Source: Stenotrophomonas maltophilia (GTDB taxonomy: Bacteria; Pseudomonadota; Gammaproteobacteria; Xanthomonadales; Xanthomonadaceae). Taken from it: a DNA stretch of 64,000 bases. A model generated the notes under the pieces. That model saw only the letters and a program-made list of their open reading frames with translations. It ran no database searches and was not told the origin of the DNA. Both the position numbers and the translations under genes were made by a program. Shown here in pieces: positions 1 through 9,014 of the stretch (within the stretch, counting starts at the first letter, position 1; each line of letters starts with the position of its first letter). The DNA is taken from the NCBI RefSeq assembly GCF_900186865.1, contig NZ_LT906480.1, positions 2,002,001 to 2,066,000 of the forward strand, read 5' to 3'.

Positions 1-162
1 CACTGGCGTACGCAGGGTCAGCTCGATCGCCGGCAAGCCACCTTCCAGCAGCGCCGCACTGACCGCCCGCGCCTGGTCCAGCGTATGAATCGTCACCACC
101 GGCAGGATGCCCGCCGCACGCAACAGCTCCGCCGCCTTCACCTGATGTTGTTCGATACCCAT
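1..162 (-). CDS. eda: KDPG aldolase (2-dehydro-3-deoxy-phosphogluconate aldolase), 5' part only
   Basis: The first 54 codons are visible; the rest lies beyond the left edge. The N-terminus (MGIEQHQVKAAELLRAAGIL, then PVVTIHTLDQARAVSAALL and EGGLPAIELTLRT) fits the first strands of the Eda TIM barrel, including the conserved E of the IELTLRT motif. The enzyme splits 2-keto-3-deoxy-6-phosphogluconate into pyruvate and glyceraldehyde-3-phosphate, the last Entner-Doudoroff step. It is the last visible gene of the leftward zwf-glk-pgl-edd-eda series; a long hairpin separates it from edd. Function follows from family and context; the C-terminal half cannot be checked here. Confidence 0.85.
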   Translation of the reverse strand, partial: MGIEQHQVKAAELLRAAGILPVVTIHTLDQARAVSAALLEGGLPAIELTLRTPV

Positions 163-234
163 GCTTTTGCCCTTGCCTTTTGCTCTTCTTGATTCAGTGG
201 CCGCAGCGCAAATGACGCGCCGGGAATTGTCCAA

Positions 235-338
235 GGGCAGTAGAGCGCCCTGGCCGGGACCGTGAGCGGCATGGATGCCGCGACCGAGCCCCCATGGATG
301 GGTTTACGGCGTGTCCCGGCCAGGGCGCTCTACTGCCC
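235..338. repeat. Long hairpin repeat with fixed core and perfect 26-bp arms
   Basis: Arms at 235-260 and 313-338 are exact reverse complements. The loop holds a core that reads, on the minus strand, GACACGCCGTAAACCCATCC followed by an ATGG and CTCGGTCGCGG block. Similar cores occur in the hairpins at 20680-20783, 20908-21009 and 26029-26120, each with unrelated but self-complementary arms. It lies between edd and eda and could fold in the mRNA to tune the operon, or simply be a dispersed non-coding repeat. Confidence 0.85.
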
Positions 339-368
339 AGGCCGGGAAGCCTGCCGCGGCTTTTCGCT

Positions 369-2285
369 TCAGGCGTCTTTTGCCTCATGCGGCGCCGCCG
401 CCGCCGCGGCATCGTGCCCCAGCTCATATTCCGCGTCATACTCCCACGGCCCGCCATCAGCCGCCGCCGGCCCGCACGAAATCGAAATCGCACCCTGATC
501 AGCCGGACCCACCACGCGACGGTTGATCGCGAACAGGTTGCGGCCCAGATCATGCGCAGCCGGTGCTGTGTTCGGCGCCAGCGGACGTGCCGCCCATTCG
601 GCCGCGTCCACCAGCACTTCCAGCGTGCCAGCCTCGCCATCCAGGCGGATCATGTCGCCCTCGCGGACCTTGGCCAGCGGACCGCCGCGTGCCGCTTCCG
701 GCGTCACGTGGATCGCCGCCGGAATCTTGCCCGAGGCGCCGGACAGGCGACCGTCGGTGACCAGCGCCACGCGCCGGCCCTGGTTCTGCAGCAGGCCCAG
801 CAGCGGCGCCAGCGAATGCAGTTCCGGCATGCCGTTCGCACGCGGGCCCTGGTAACGCACCACCGCCACGAAGTCCTGCGGCAGCAGGCCACCGGCGTGC
901 AGCTTGTTCAGCACCTGCGGTGCATCGACCACCACGGCCGGCGCTTCGATCGTGCGGTACTGCGGCTTTACCGCCGACAGCTTGATCAGCGACTTGCCGA
1001 GGTTGCCGCGCAGCAGGCGCAGGCCGCCCTGGTGCTCGAACGGATTGTCGACGCCACGCACCACTTCGTCATCGGCGCTGCGTTCCAGGCCCGGCAGGTA
1101 GACCAGCTGGCCATCGCGCAGCTGCGGTTCGCGTGCGTAGTCGGCCATGCCGCCGCGCGCCACGCTGACCAGATCGCCGTGCATCAGGCCCGCCTTGATC
1201 AGCTCGCCGAACACGAACGCCGGGCCGCCAGCGGCCGCGAAGCGGTTCACGTCGGCCTCGCCGTTCGGATAGACGCGGGCCAGCAGCGGAATCAGCTGCG
1301 ACAGTTCGTCGAAGTCGTCCCAGGTCAGCACGATTCCGGCGGCACGCGCCACCGCGATCCAGTGGATGGTGTGGTTGGTCGAACCGCCGGTGGCCATCAG
1401 CGCGATGACCGCGTTGATGATCGCGCGCTCGTCGATGATCCGGCCCAGCGGACGGAAGTCGTCGCCCAGTGCGGTGATGTCCAGTGCACGTTCGGTCGCT
1501 TCGCGGGTCAGCGCGTCGCGCAGCGGCGTGCCCGGATTGACGAACGACGCGCCCGGCAGCTGCACGCCCATCGCCTCCAGCAGCACCTGGTTGGAATTGG
1601 CGGTGCCGTAGAAGGTGCAGGTGCCGGCGCCGTGGTATGAGGCGGACTCGGCTTCCAGCAGCTCTTCGCGGGTGGCTTCGCCGGCGGCGTAGCGCTCGCG
1701 CACTTCCGCCTTCTGCTTGTTGGGGATGCCCGGGGTCATCGGGCCGGCCGGCACGAACACCGCCGGCAAGTGGCCGAAGGCCAGCGCACCGATCAGCAGG
1801 CCGGGTACGATCTTGTCGCACACGCCGAGGTAGACGGTGCTGTCGAACATATCGTGGCTGAGCCCGATCGCGGTCGCCTGCGCGATCACATCGCGCGAGA
1901 ACAGCGACAGTTCCATGCCGCCGCGGCCCTGGGTGACGCCGTCGCACATCGCCGGCACGCCGCCGGCCACCTGTGCGGTAGCACCGAGCTCGCGGGCGAT
2001 GTCGCGGATCTGTTCCGGATAGGTCTCGAACGGCTGATGCGCCGACAGCATGTCGTTGTAGGCGGTGATGATGCCGAGGTTCGGCGTCACCCCGCCACGC
2101 AGGCGGCTCTTGTCGGTGCCGCCGCAGGCGGCGAACCCGTGGGCGAGGTTGCCGCAGCTCAGGCGGCTGCGGAACGGGCCCTCGCGCAGGGAGGCGTCGA
2201 TCGCGGCCAGGTAGGCGGCACGCGAGGCGGCGCTGCGGCGGATGACACGCTCAGTGATGGCTTGCAGTTGCGGATGGAGGCTCAT
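369..2285 (-). CDS. edd: Phosphogluconate dehydratase
   Basis: Predicted 638-residue IlvD/Edd-family [4Fe-4S] dehydratase converting 6-phosphogluconate to 2-keto-3-deoxy-6-phosphogluconate in the cytoplasm. The two cysteine signatures are clear: CDGVTQG at about residue 114 and CDKIVPG at about 156. [14 protein letters not shown] (about 77-90) and [10 protein letters not shown] (about 300) are typical of Edd rather than IlvD. The chain is about 30 residues longer than Escherichia coli Edd, mostly at an alanine-rich C-terminus. ATG start at 2285 lies 58 bases after the pgl stop, so it should be co-transcribed with pgl, glk and zwf. Confidence 0.96.
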   Translation of the reverse strand: MSLHPQLQAITERVIRRSAASRAAYLAAIDASLREGPFRSRLSCGNLAHGFAACGGTDKSRLRGGVTPNLGIITAYNDMLSAHQPFETYPEQIRDIARELGATAQVAGGVPAMCDGVTQGRGGMELSLFSRDVIAQATAIGLSHDMFDSTVYLGVCDKIVPGLLIGALAFGHLPAVFVPAGPMTPGIPNKQKAEVRERYAAGEATREELLEAESASYHGAGTCTFYGTANSNQVLLEAMGVQLPGASFVNPGTPLRDALTREATERALDITALGDDFRPLGRIIDERAIINAVIALMATGGSTNHTIHWIAVARAAGIVLTWDDFDELSQLIPLLARVYPNGEADVNRFAAAGGPAFVFGELIKAGLMHGDLVSVARGGMADYAREPQLRDGQLVYLPGLERSADDEVVRGVDNPFEHQGGLRLLRGNLGKSLIKLSAVKPQYRTIEAPAVVVDAPQVLNKLHAGGLLPQDFVAVVRYQGPRANGMPELHSLAPLLGLLQNQGRRVALVTDGRLSGASGKIPAAIHVTPEAARGGPLAKVREGDMIRLDGEAGTLEVLVDAAEWAARPLAPNTAPAAHDLGRNLFAINRRVVGPADQGAISISCGPAAADGGPWEYDAEYELGHDAAAAAAPHEAKDA

Positions 2286-2343
2286 TGGCTACCGGCGTTC
2301 GTGGTGGCGAGAGGCAAGCGGCGGCACGGCGCCGCCGCCGACA

Positions 2344-3066
2344 TCAATCAGCCCAGTGGACGCGCAGGCGCGCGCCTTCCAGGTTGATCGCGTTGAGGAT
2401 CGGGTACTGCTGGGCGTCGTTGCTGTCCAGTGCCTGGCGCAGCACCTGCAGCTTCTGCTTGCCCCGCAGCAGCAGCAGGCGCTGGCGGCACTGGCGCAGG
2501 CCGTGCGGGGTCAGCGTGATGCGCAGCGGCCACTGGTTCGCGCCCGGGCAGCCGGTGGCATCCAGTGCCGCGTAGGGCAGGGTGCTTTCCAGTGCACGGG
2601 CCAGGTCCCTGGAGCCCGGGAACAGCGAGGCGGTGTGGCCATCGTTGCCCATGCCCAGCGCCACCAGGCTCGGCGGCTGGCTGTGCTGGGCCTGCAGGTT
2701 GGCGGTGTAGACGCATTCCGGCAGCGGCTTGCCGATCCGTACCAGCGGATCGAAATGCGCACCTTCGGCGCGCTTGAGCAGGTTCTCGCGTACCAGCCAG
2801 GCATTGCTGTCGCGATCCTGCGGCGACAGCCAGCGCTCGTCGGCCAGGCTCACTTCCACCCGGTCCCAGTGCACGTCCAGTTCGGCCAGCGCCTGGTAGA
2901 CCGGCGCCGGCGTGGTGCCGCCAGACAACAGGATGCGGGCGCGGCCCACTTCGTTGATGTCGTGGTTGAGGGTCTGCGCCATCTCGGCGGCCACCGCCTC
3001 GATCCAGCCATCGGCATCGCCGTGGTTGATGAATTCGATGCGATCGTCGTGGAAGGTGGGGCTCAT
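2344..3066 (-). CDS. pgl: 6-phosphogluconolactonase
   Basis: 240-residue DevB/Pgl-type enzyme hydrolysing 6-phosphogluconolactone to 6-phosphogluconate, the step between Zwf and Edd. Family marks are ILLSGGTTPAPVYQAL near residue 45, VEVSLADERWL near 72 and GMGNDGHTASLFPGS near 145. The ATG overlaps the glk stop by four bases (ATGA on the minus strand), so translation is probably coupled. Shorter than the cycloisomerase-type lactonase, as expected for this family. Confidence 0.95.
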   Translation of the reverse strand: MSPTFHDDRIEFINHGDADGWIEAVAAEMAQTLNHDINEVGRARILLSGGTTPAPVYQALAELDVHWDRVEVSLADERWLSPQDRDSNAWLVRENLLKRAEGAHFDPLVRIGKPLPECVYTANLQAQHSQPPSLVALGMGNDGHTASLFPGSRDLARALESTLPYAALDATGCPGANQWPLRITLTPHGLRQCRQRLLLLRGKQKLQVLRQALDSNDAQQYPILNAINLEGARLRVHWAD

Positions 3067-4070
3067 GCGGCAACTCCAGGTACGTCACGTTCGGCGTCGG
3101 CGGCATAGGCGGCGGCGCCCAGCAAGCCGGCGTGGGGGTGCATCACGGCCAACGAGGGAACCCGTGCCATGATCGAAGAGAACCGCCCCTTGTGTTCGAA
3201 GCGCTGGCGGAAACCGGAGTGCTGCAGCGAATCGAGCATCTTCGGGGTCAGGCCGCCGGTCAGGAATACGCCGTCCCAGGCACCCTGGGTCAGTACCAGG
3301 TCGCCAGCGATGGCGCCGAACACCGCGCAGAACACATCCACGGTGCGCATTGCCTGCGGATCACCGTGCAGGGCACGGGCGGTCACGTCCACCGGCTGCA
3401 GCTGGCCGGGATCGATACCGGCCATCTCGCACACGGCGCGATGGATGTTGACCAGGCCGGGGCCGCAGATCAGGCGCTCATTGGAGACGCGGCCGAACTG
3501 CTCGGAGAGGATTTCCAGGATGCGGATCTCCTCCGGGGTTCCCGGCGGGAAGCTGACATGGCCGCCTTCGGTTTCCAGCGGGTAGCAGCGGCCATGACGC
3601 AGGATCAGGCCGCCGACACCCAGGCCGGTACCCGGCCCGATCACCGCGTAGTTGCGCGGCTGGCCGGGCTTGCCCGGGACCCAGGCAGCGCCGCCGACCT
3701 GGACCACGTCATCGGGCTGCAGCAGCGAAATCGCCATTGCCTGTGCGGCGAAGTCGTTGATCAGGTGCAGCTCGTTGAAACCGAGCATCGCTGCGGTGCG
3801 GCTGCGCGAGATCACCCACGGATGGTTGGTGATGCGCGCTTCGTCACCATCAACACGCCCGGCAACCGCGAACACGCCGCGGCTGGCGGTGGCACCGATC
3901 TGTTCCAGATGGTGGCGCGCAGCATCACCCAGCGACGGGAACTCCGCTACCGCGTACTCGCGGATGCTGTCCTTCTGCAGTGGTGCGTCCTGCGAGGTGT
4001 CAGCCAGGGCGAAGCGAGCGTTGGTGCCACCGATGTCGGCGACCAGCACCGGCTGCGAGCTGGCACTCAT
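3063..4070 (-). CDS. glk: Glucokinase
   Basis: 335-residue ROK-unrelated bacterial glucokinase that phosphorylates glucose with ATP to feed Zwf. The ATP phosphate-binding motif VADIGGTNARFAL is at residues 9-21; NDFAAQAMA (glucose site), GPGTGLGVGGL and ETEGGHVSFPP follow in family order. I chose ATG 4070 because homology begins at that point and it overlaps the zwf stop as ATGA; the open frame continues upstream only as a shadow of zwf. A downstream ATGA overlap joins it to pgl. Confidence 0.95.
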   Translation of the reverse strand: MSASSQPVLVADIGGTNARFALADTSQDAPLQKDSIREYAVAEFPSLGDAARHHLEQIGATASRGVFAVAGRVDGDEARITNHPWVISRSRTAAMLGFNELHLINDFAAQAMAISLLQPDDVVQVGGAAWVPGKPGQPRNYAVIGPGTGLGVGGLILRHGRCYPLETEGGHVSFPPGTPEEIRILEILSEQFGRVSNERLICGPGLVNIHRAVCEMAGIDPGQLQPVDVTARALHGDPQAMRTVDVFCAVFGAIAGDLVLTQGAWDGVFLTGGLTPKMLDSLQHSGFRQRFEHKGRFSSIMARVPSLAVMHPHAGLLGAAAYAADAERDVPGVAA

Positions 4071-5503
4071 GCCGACGCTCCGCTGTCCGGCGCGTCCACG
4101 CCCTGCGGCAGGAACTCGCCGGCATTGCTCGGCCCCCATTGGCCGGCGGGGTAGGGCTCCAGCGGCAGCTTGGCGTCCTTCCAGGCGTCGGCGACGCTGT
4201 CGATCCAGGCCCACGCTGCACGCACTTCGTCGTCGCGCACGAACAGCGTGTGATTGCCGTTGAAGGCATCCAGGAACAGGCGTTCGTAGGCGATGCGGCG
4301 GTGCAGGCCGGTCGGCACCGACAGTTCCAGTTCCAGTGGATGCAGTTCCAGCGCGCCCCATTCCGGGCCGGCCAGGCTGCTCATCAGGCCCAGTTCGATG
4401 TTTTCCTGCGGCTGCAGCTGGAACACCAGGCGGTTCGGCGCGGCTTGCGCGCGCTGTGGGCGCTCGAACAGCCAGTGGGTGACCGGCTTCAGCGTGACCA
4501 CCACGCGGGTGGTGCGCTCGGGCAGGCGCTTGCCGGTGACCAGGTGGAACGGCACGCCGCTCCAGCGCCAGTTGTCGATATGCGCAGTGACACCGGCGAA
4601 GGTTTCCACGTCGCTGCCTTCCGGCGGCTGGTAGGCCTGGGCCGGCTGGCCGTTGATGGTGCCGGCGGTGTAGCGGCCGCGGATGCTGTCACGCGCGGCG
4701 TGCTTGGCATCAAGCGGACGCAGGGCGCGCAGCACCTTGACCTTCTCGTCGCGGATGCGGTCGGCTTCCAGTGAGGCCGGCGGTTCCATCGCCACCATGC
4801 ACAGCAGCTGCAGGATGTGGCTCTGCACCATGTCGCGCAGCGCGCCGGAGCGGGCGTAGTAGGCGTCACGGCCGTCCACGCCTTCGCTCTCGGCCACCAG
4901 GATGTGCACCGATTCGATGTAGTTGCGGTTCCACACTGCTTCCAGCAGCGTGTTGCCGAAGCGCAGCGCGATCAGGTTCTGCACCGCGGCCTTGCCCAGG
5001 TAATGGTCGAGACGGAACACGCGGTCCTCGTCGATCCACTGGCCGATGGTGCTGATGATTTCCTCGGCGCTCTCGCTGTCGCTGCCGATCGGCTTCTCCA
5101 GCATCAGGCGTGCCGGTGCGGCGAGCGCACCGCCCTTGGCCAGGCCTTCGCAGGTGGAGATGTACAGGCCCGGCGGGATGGCCAGGTAGCTGACGCACTT
5201 GCGGTGCACCAGGTCGGAGACCGCGGCGGCAACCGAGTCGACGTCGCGCAGGTCCACCGAACGGTAGTCGATGCGGCGCAGCAGGGCGCTGATGTCGTCC
5301 TGCGTGGCCATCGGCATGGCCTGCTGCAGGCGCGGCCGCAGGATGTCATGGAAGGCTTCGGTGTCATGCCCGGACAGGGCCAGCGCACGGATGCGGAAGT
5401 CCTCCGGCAGCAGGCCGTCGCCAAGCAGGCGAAGCAGCGAAGGGAACAGGTAGCGCTGGGCCAGATCACCTGTGGCACCGAACAGGAAGAGGGTGTCGTG
5501 CAT
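4067..5503 (-). CDS. zwf: Glucose-6-phosphate 1-dehydrogenase
   Basis: 478 residues. Oxidises glucose-6-phosphate to 6-phosphogluconolactone with NADP(+) or NAD(+), the entry to the Entner-Doudoroff and pentose phosphate routes. The dinucleotide-binding motif FGATGDLA is at residues 8-15, and the active-site segment reads LDHYLGKAAVQNL, where most homologues have DHYLGKE. ATG 5503 gives the standard N-terminus MHDTLFLFGATGD; the frame stays open further upstream without recognisable sequence. First gene of the leftward operon, with an upstream control region shared with the ugpC-like gene. Confidence 0.95.
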   Translation of the reverse strand: MHDTLFLFGATGDLAQRYLFPSLLRLLGDGLLPEDFRIRALALSGHDTEAFHDILRPRLQQAMPMATQDDISALLRRIDYRSVDLRDVDSVAAAVSDLVHRKCVSYLAIPPGLYISTCEGLAKGGALAAPARLMLEKPIGSDSESAEEIISTIGQWIDEDRVFRLDHYLGKAAVQNLIALRFGNTLLEAVWNRNYIESVHILVAESEGVDGRDAYYARSGALRDMVQSHILQLLCMVAMEPPASLEADRIRDEKVKVLRALRPLDAKHAARDSIRGRYTAGTINGQPAQAYQPPEGSDVETFAGVTAHIDNWRWSGVPFHLVTGKRLPERTTRVVVTLKPVTHWLFERPQRAQAAPNRLVFQLQPQENIELGLMSSLAGPEWGALELHPLELELSVPTGLHRRIAYERLFLDAFNGNHTLFVRDDEVRAAWAWIDSVADAWKDAKLPLEPYPAGQWGPSNAGEFLPQGVDAPDSGASA

Positions 5504-5855
5504 CGCTCGAGTTTCAGATCCGGGTGACATCGTTGTCAATCGCTTCATGGCTGGGTTCGGGGGACATCCGCGCAACTGCCTGTCCGAGGTTCGTCGGGGG
5601 CGGTCTCCGGGGTACTGGAAGACCGTTCCATTCGAAACCACTACCTCGGCGGAACCTTCGTTCAATCGCCGACGCAGATCGGTGCGCACCGATCATCGGA
5701 TAGTGCCACGTGAAAACGTTTACATGGCAGAATGGGCAACTGTATTCGATTGCAGTGCTCGCCGTCATGCGGCAGGCGCGCAATCATCACTGCCATCGGG
5801 AGGGCCGAGGCAGTCCCAAAAGACAGCCCGGCTTCGGGCGGACCGGATAGGTGAT
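5504..5855. other. Divergent control region between zwf and the ABC ATPase
   Basis: About 350 bases without a convincing gene. It must hold the promoters of both the leftward zwf operon and the rightward ATPase gene. The clearest element is a LacI-family-like palindrome at 5711-5724. No SMAG-type hairpin is present, in contrast to most other gaps in this window. Confidence 0.6.
5711..5724. promoter_or_regulatory. LacI-family-like operator
   Basis: TGAAAACGTTTACA is a 14-bp inverted repeat with six of seven paired positions and the central CG typical of LacI/GalR-family operators. It lies between zwf and the sugar ABC ATPase gene. The regulator is not encoded in the window, so the assignment rests on shape and context only. 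Confidence 0.5.
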
Positions 5856-6938
5856 ATGGCAAAAGTGCAGTTGCAGGGTGTGCGCAAGGTCTATGACAAC
5901 GGCCAGGTCGCGGTGAAGGACGCCAGCTTCGAGGTCGCCGATGGCGAGCTGATGGTGCTGGTCGGACCGTCCGGCTGTGGCAAGTCGACCCTGCTGCGGA
6001 TGGTGGCCGGCCTGGAGGAGATCAGTGGCGGCACGCTGACCATCGGTGACCGCGTGGTCAACGACGTGGCGCCGAAGGATCGCGACATCGCCATGGTGTT
6101 CCAGAGCTACGCGCTGTACCCGCACATGACCGTGGCCGAGAACCTGGCCTTCGGCCTGAAGCTGCGCGGCCATGACAAGGCGACCATCGACAAGCGCATC
6201 GCCGAAGCAGCGCAGACCCTGGGCCTGACCGAGATGATGGACAAGCTGCCCAAGGCGATGTCCGGTGGCCAGCGCCAGCGTGTTGCGCTGGGCCGGGCGC
6301 TGGTGCGCGAGCCGGCGGTGTTCCTGCTCGATGAGCCGCTGTCCAATCTGGATGCCAAGCTGCGCCACAGCGTGCGTACCGAAATCGCGCAGCTGCACCG
6401 CAAGCTGGGCACCACCATGATCTACGTGACGCACGACCAGGTTGAAGCGATGACCCTGGGCCAGCGCATCGTGGTGCTGAAGGACGGCATCATCCAGCAG
6501 ATCGATACGCCGATGGCGCTGTACGACCGCCCGGCCAACCTGTTCGTGGCCGGCTTCCTCGGCAGCCCGGCGATGAACGTGCTGCGTGGCACGCTGCAGG
6601 GCGATGCCGGTGGCGTGACCGTGGTCGACGGCGAGTGGCGTGCACCGCTGGGCCAGGCCACGATCGATCCGGCTTGGCTGCAGAAGCCGATTGCGGTGGG
6701 CGTGCGTCCGGAACACCTGCAGCCGGCGGCCACCGATGATGCGCATGGGTTCACCGCGCGCATCGAAGGCATTGAACCGGTCGGCAACGAAATTTTCGTC
6801 AATCTGAGCAGCGGCCAGCATGCGCTGACCATGCGCGTGGCGCCGCAGACGCTGCCGGCGGTGGGCGAGCAGATCCGCGTGGCGATCCACCCGCAGGGCC
6901 TGCATTTCTTCAGCGCGGAAACCGGCGAGCGCCTGTAA
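5856..6938 (+). CDS. ugpC: ABC transporter ATP-binding protein, UgpC/MalK type
   Basis: 360-residue cytoplasmic ATPase of a carbohydrate or glycerol-3-phosphate importer. Walker A GPSGCGKST at residues 37-45, signature MSGGQRQR at 135-142, Walker B and D-loop FLLDEPLSNLD at about 156-166, switch histidine in YVTHDQ, then a C-terminal TOBE-like regulatory domain (about 240-360). ATG 5856 starts the conserved MAKVQLQGVRKVYDNG segment. No permease or binding-protein genes are adjacent, so it probably serves one or more transporters encoded elsewhere, as known for shared UgpC/MsmK-type ATPases. Its placement opposite the glucose catabolic operon supports a sugar role. Confidence 0.85.
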   Translation: MAKVQLQGVRKVYDNGQVAVKDASFEVADGELMVLVGPSGCGKSTLLRMVAGLEEISGGTLTIGDRVVNDVAPKDRDIAMVFQSYALYPHMTVAENLAFGLKLRGHDKATIDKRIAEAAQTLGLTEMMDKLPKAMSGGQRQRVALGRALVREPAVFLLDEPLSNLDAKLRHSVRTEIAQLHRKLGTTMIYVTHDQVEAMTLGQRIVVLKDGIIQQIDTPMALYDRPANLFVAGFLGSPAMNVLRGTLQGDAGGVTVVDGEWRAPLGQATIDPAWLQKPIAVGVRPEHLQPAATDDAHGFTARIEGIEPVGNEIFVNLSSGQHALTMRVAPQTLPAVGEQIRVAIHPQGLHFFSAETGERL

Positions 6939-6941
6939 GGG

Positions 6942-7036
6942 GTAGGGCCGGCCGCTGGTCGGCTATCTCAACCGTGCTTGGTTGCCGGCCAGCGGCCGGC
7001 ACTACCATTTCAGGCGTGCGGACCAACGGTCCGCAC
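6942..7036. repeat. SMAG-type stem-loop pair
   Basis: GTAG at 6942 and CTAC ending at 7005 bracket two self-complementary arms of the GGCCGGCCGCTGG type in inverted order, so the unit can fold as two small hairpins or one long one. A second small hairpin (GTGCGGACC/GGTCCGCAC) follows at 7016-7036. Lies between the convergent ends of the ATPase and ygfZ genes. Confidence 0.8.
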
Positions 7037-7065
7037 CCACCAGTGCAGATCCCCACCAACCTGCT

Positions 7066-7941
7066 TCAGCGTGCCAATCCATCCAGCAACGGCACGCGCT
7101 GCGCGATGGCATCACCCACCTGCAGGTCAGCATCACCGGCCTCCAGTGGCAGCACCGCCAGTGCCAGGTCGCCGGCCACGCAGGCGATCGTGCCCAGCGC
7201 CGCGCCGTCCTGCTGCACGCCATCGCCGGCCTGCGCCGGTGCCGCGGTATGCAGCAGCTGCACCGCGCGCTTGGCCTTGCCGAGGAAGTGGGTGCGGGCG
7301 ACGATTTCCTGGCCGGGATAGCAGCCCTTTTTCACGCTGTAGCCGTTCAGACGGTCCAGGCCCAGCTGCTGCGGGGTCCACACCTCGCGCTGGCCTTCTT
7401 CCAGCCGCGGCAGCCCGTAGCGCAGGTCGGCCTGGCGCCAGGCCAGGGCGAAAGCGGCCTCATCGGTTTCGCTGCCGGCCGCAAAGGCATCGGCGGCGCC
7501 GATGCGCAGGGTGCGCGGCAGGGCATCGCTGCCCAGGTCCAGTTCCCAGCCATCACCTGCGGCCTGCGCAATTGCGGCGCCGCTGGCGGCCTCCGGCGCA
7601 GTGAATGCCCCGGCCGCCGCCAGATCATCGCGCACCAGCACCTTCACCTTGCGGCGGAACACGAAGCGCTGCAGTTGCGGCGCAATCGCATCGGCATTGC
7701 CGTCGGCCAACACCAGCAGCACGTGGTCTTCGGCCAGCCGCAGCAGCTGGAACACTGCCAGGGTGCGGCCCTTGGCGCTCAACCAGGCGCTCCACTGCCA
7801 GTGCAGCAGGGGCAGGGCGGTGACGTCGCTGCTGAACTGGGCGTGGGCGAAAACGGCCGCATCCGCGCCCTGCAGGCTCAGCAGCTGGTGGCCGGGCAGG
7901 CGCGGATATCCGACGAAAGCAGGGGGCAGGTTGTCAGGCAC
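7066..7941 (-). CDS. ygfZ: Folate-binding protein YgfZ
   Basis: About 291 residues, related to the GcvT aminomethyltransferase fold; YgfZ/IBA57 proteins help repair or build certain Fe-S clusters using tetrahydrofolate. The signature KKGCYPGQEIVARTHFLGK contains the characteristic KGCYxGQE cysteine motif. The N-terminus LPPAFVGYPRLPGHQLLSLQG fits a GcvT-like start. I chose GTG 7941; an in-frame TTG at 7992 would add 17 residues and overlap the divergent SDHAF4 gene. Only 39 bases separate it from that gene, which is itself linked to an Fe-S enzyme (Sdh). Confidence 0.88.
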   Translation of the reverse strand: MPDNLPPAFVGYPRLPGHQLLSLQGADAAVFAHAQFSSDVTALPLLHWQWSAWLSAKGRTLAVFQLLRLAEDHVLLVLADGNADAIAPQLQRFVFRRKVKVLVRDDLAAAGAFTAPEAASGAAIAQAAGDGWELDLGSDALPRTLRIGAADAFAAGSETDEAAFALAWRQADLRYGLPRLEEGQREVWTPQQLGLDRLNGYSVKKGCYPGQEIVARTHFLGKAKRAVQLLHTAAPAQAGDGVQQDGAALGTIACVAGDLALAVLPLEAGDADLQVGDAIAQRVPLLDGLAR

Positions 7942-7980
7942 GTGAACGAGGTCTAAAATTTGTGCGTTGCGAGACCGAAC

Positions 7981-8151
7981 ATGATAGGCCAAACAACCCC
8001 CACTCCCGACGACGAATCTGAAGCCCCGCTGGTCCCCGCGGCACCCGTGCCCGTGGAACAGGAAAAAGCAGAGGAATTCGGCGGCCGCGGCGGACTTGAT
8101 CCGGTGCGGTACGGCGATTGGGAGAAAAACGGACGCTGCATCGATTTCTGA
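7981..8151 (+). CDS. Succinate dehydrogenase assembly factor 4 homologue (DUF1674)
   Basis: 56-residue protein: a low-complexity acidic N-terminal half rich in P, E and A, then the DUF1674/SDHAF4 core with RYGDWEKNGRC and the C-terminal IDF. In mitochondria SDHAF4 binds flavinylated SdhA and promotes assembly with SdhB; bacterial members are little studied. Here it starts the sdhCDAB cluster, 56 bases before sdhC, which strongly supports the same role. It is short and easily missed. ATG 7981 is preferred over upstream TTG/GTG codons. Confidence 0.88.
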   Translation: MIGQTTPTPDDESEAPLVPAAPVPVEQEKAEEFGGRGGLDPVRYGDWEKNGRCIDF

Positions 8152-8207
8152 TCAGCATTGAGCCAACGCGGCCGCGTGCCGCCCAGCCGAGACAACGAGC
8201 CCAGCGA

Positions 8208-8600
8208 ATGGCGACCAGACAACGCCCACTTTCCCCGCACCTTCAGGTGTATCGCTGGCAGATTCAGATGGCCACCTCGATCCTGCATCGAGCCACTGGC
8301 GTCTTTCTGTCTGTTGGTGCCCTCATCATCGCCGCCGGCCTGCTGGCCCTGATGATGGGGCCCGAGTCCTGGAACTGCTTCACCGGCCATGCCGGGGCCT
8401 GGTATGGCCGCGTGTTCCTGTTCGCGTGGACATGGTCGTTCGCCTATCACCTGTGCAATGGCATCCGCCATGTGGTGCAGGACTTCGCCATCGGCTTCAG
8501 CATCCCCGCCTTCATCCGCAGCAGCTGGCTGTCGGTCATCGGTAGCCTGGTGATCACCCTGCTGGTGTGGGCCTATGTGATGTTCGGAGGTGCCGCGTGA
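8208..8600 (+). CDS. sdhC: Succinate dehydrogenase cytochrome b556 subunit
   Basis: 130-residue membrane anchor of complex II. It opens with RQRPLSPHLQVYRWQIQMATSILHRATG, the SdhC signature with the quinone-site serine (S27-type) and arginine, followed by three predicted membrane spans. The haem-ligand histidine lies in FAYHLCNGIRH at about residue 84. Start ATG 8208 is chosen because family homology begins at MATRQRPLSPH. Its stop overlaps the GTG of sdhD (GTGA). Confidence 0.93.
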   Translation: MATRQRPLSPHLQVYRWQIQMATSILHRATGVFLSVGALIIAAGLLALMMGPESWNCFTGHAGAWYGRVFLFAWTWSFAYHLCNGIRHVVQDFAIGFSIPAFIRSSWLSVIGSLVITLLVWAYVMFGGAA

Positions 8601-8983
8601 GCAAGTTCCGTACCCCGTTGAAGAGCGTGCGCGGCCTGGGCTCGGCCAAGACCGGCACCGAGCACTTCGTGCACCAGCGCCTGACCGCCGCCGCCCTGGT
8701 GGCGCTGGGCATCTGGTTCCTGGTCTTCGTGCTGAGCCTGCTGGGCTCGGACTACGCGACCGCCGCCGCTGCCGTGGCCAAGCCGTGGAATGCCGTGCCG
8801 CTGATCGGCCTGCTGATCGCCATGTTCTGGCACGCGCAGCTCGGCATGCAGGTCGTGCTGGAAGATTACATCCACGAATCGCTGCTGGCCCTGGTGCTGC
8901 AGACCGCGGTGAAGTTCGTCGCCGTGCTCGGCATGATCGTCAGTGTGTTTGCGGTGGGCCGCATCGCCCTCGGCGTTGCCTGA
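8597..8983 (+). CDS. sdhD: Succinate dehydrogenase membrane anchor subunit
   Basis: 128-residue second anchor subunit. The N-terminal RTPLKSVRGLGSAKTGTEHF is the typical alpha/gamma-proteobacterial SdhD start. Three membrane spans follow (about 30-50, 62-82, 97-120), and HAQLGMQVVLEDYIH carries the haem-proximal histidine and the conserved DY pair. GTG start overlaps the sdhC stop, indicating coupled translation; sdhA begins 31 bases downstream. Confidence 0.92.
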   Translation: MSKFRTPLKSVRGLGSAKTGTEHFVHQRLTAAALVALGIWFLVFVLSLLGSDYATAAAAVAKPWNAVPLIGLLIAMFWHAQLGMQVVLEDYIHESLLALVLQTAVKFVAVLGMIVSVFAVGRIALGVA

Positions 8984-9014
8984 GCCCAGGCACCAACACA
9001 GGAATCCAGATTAG

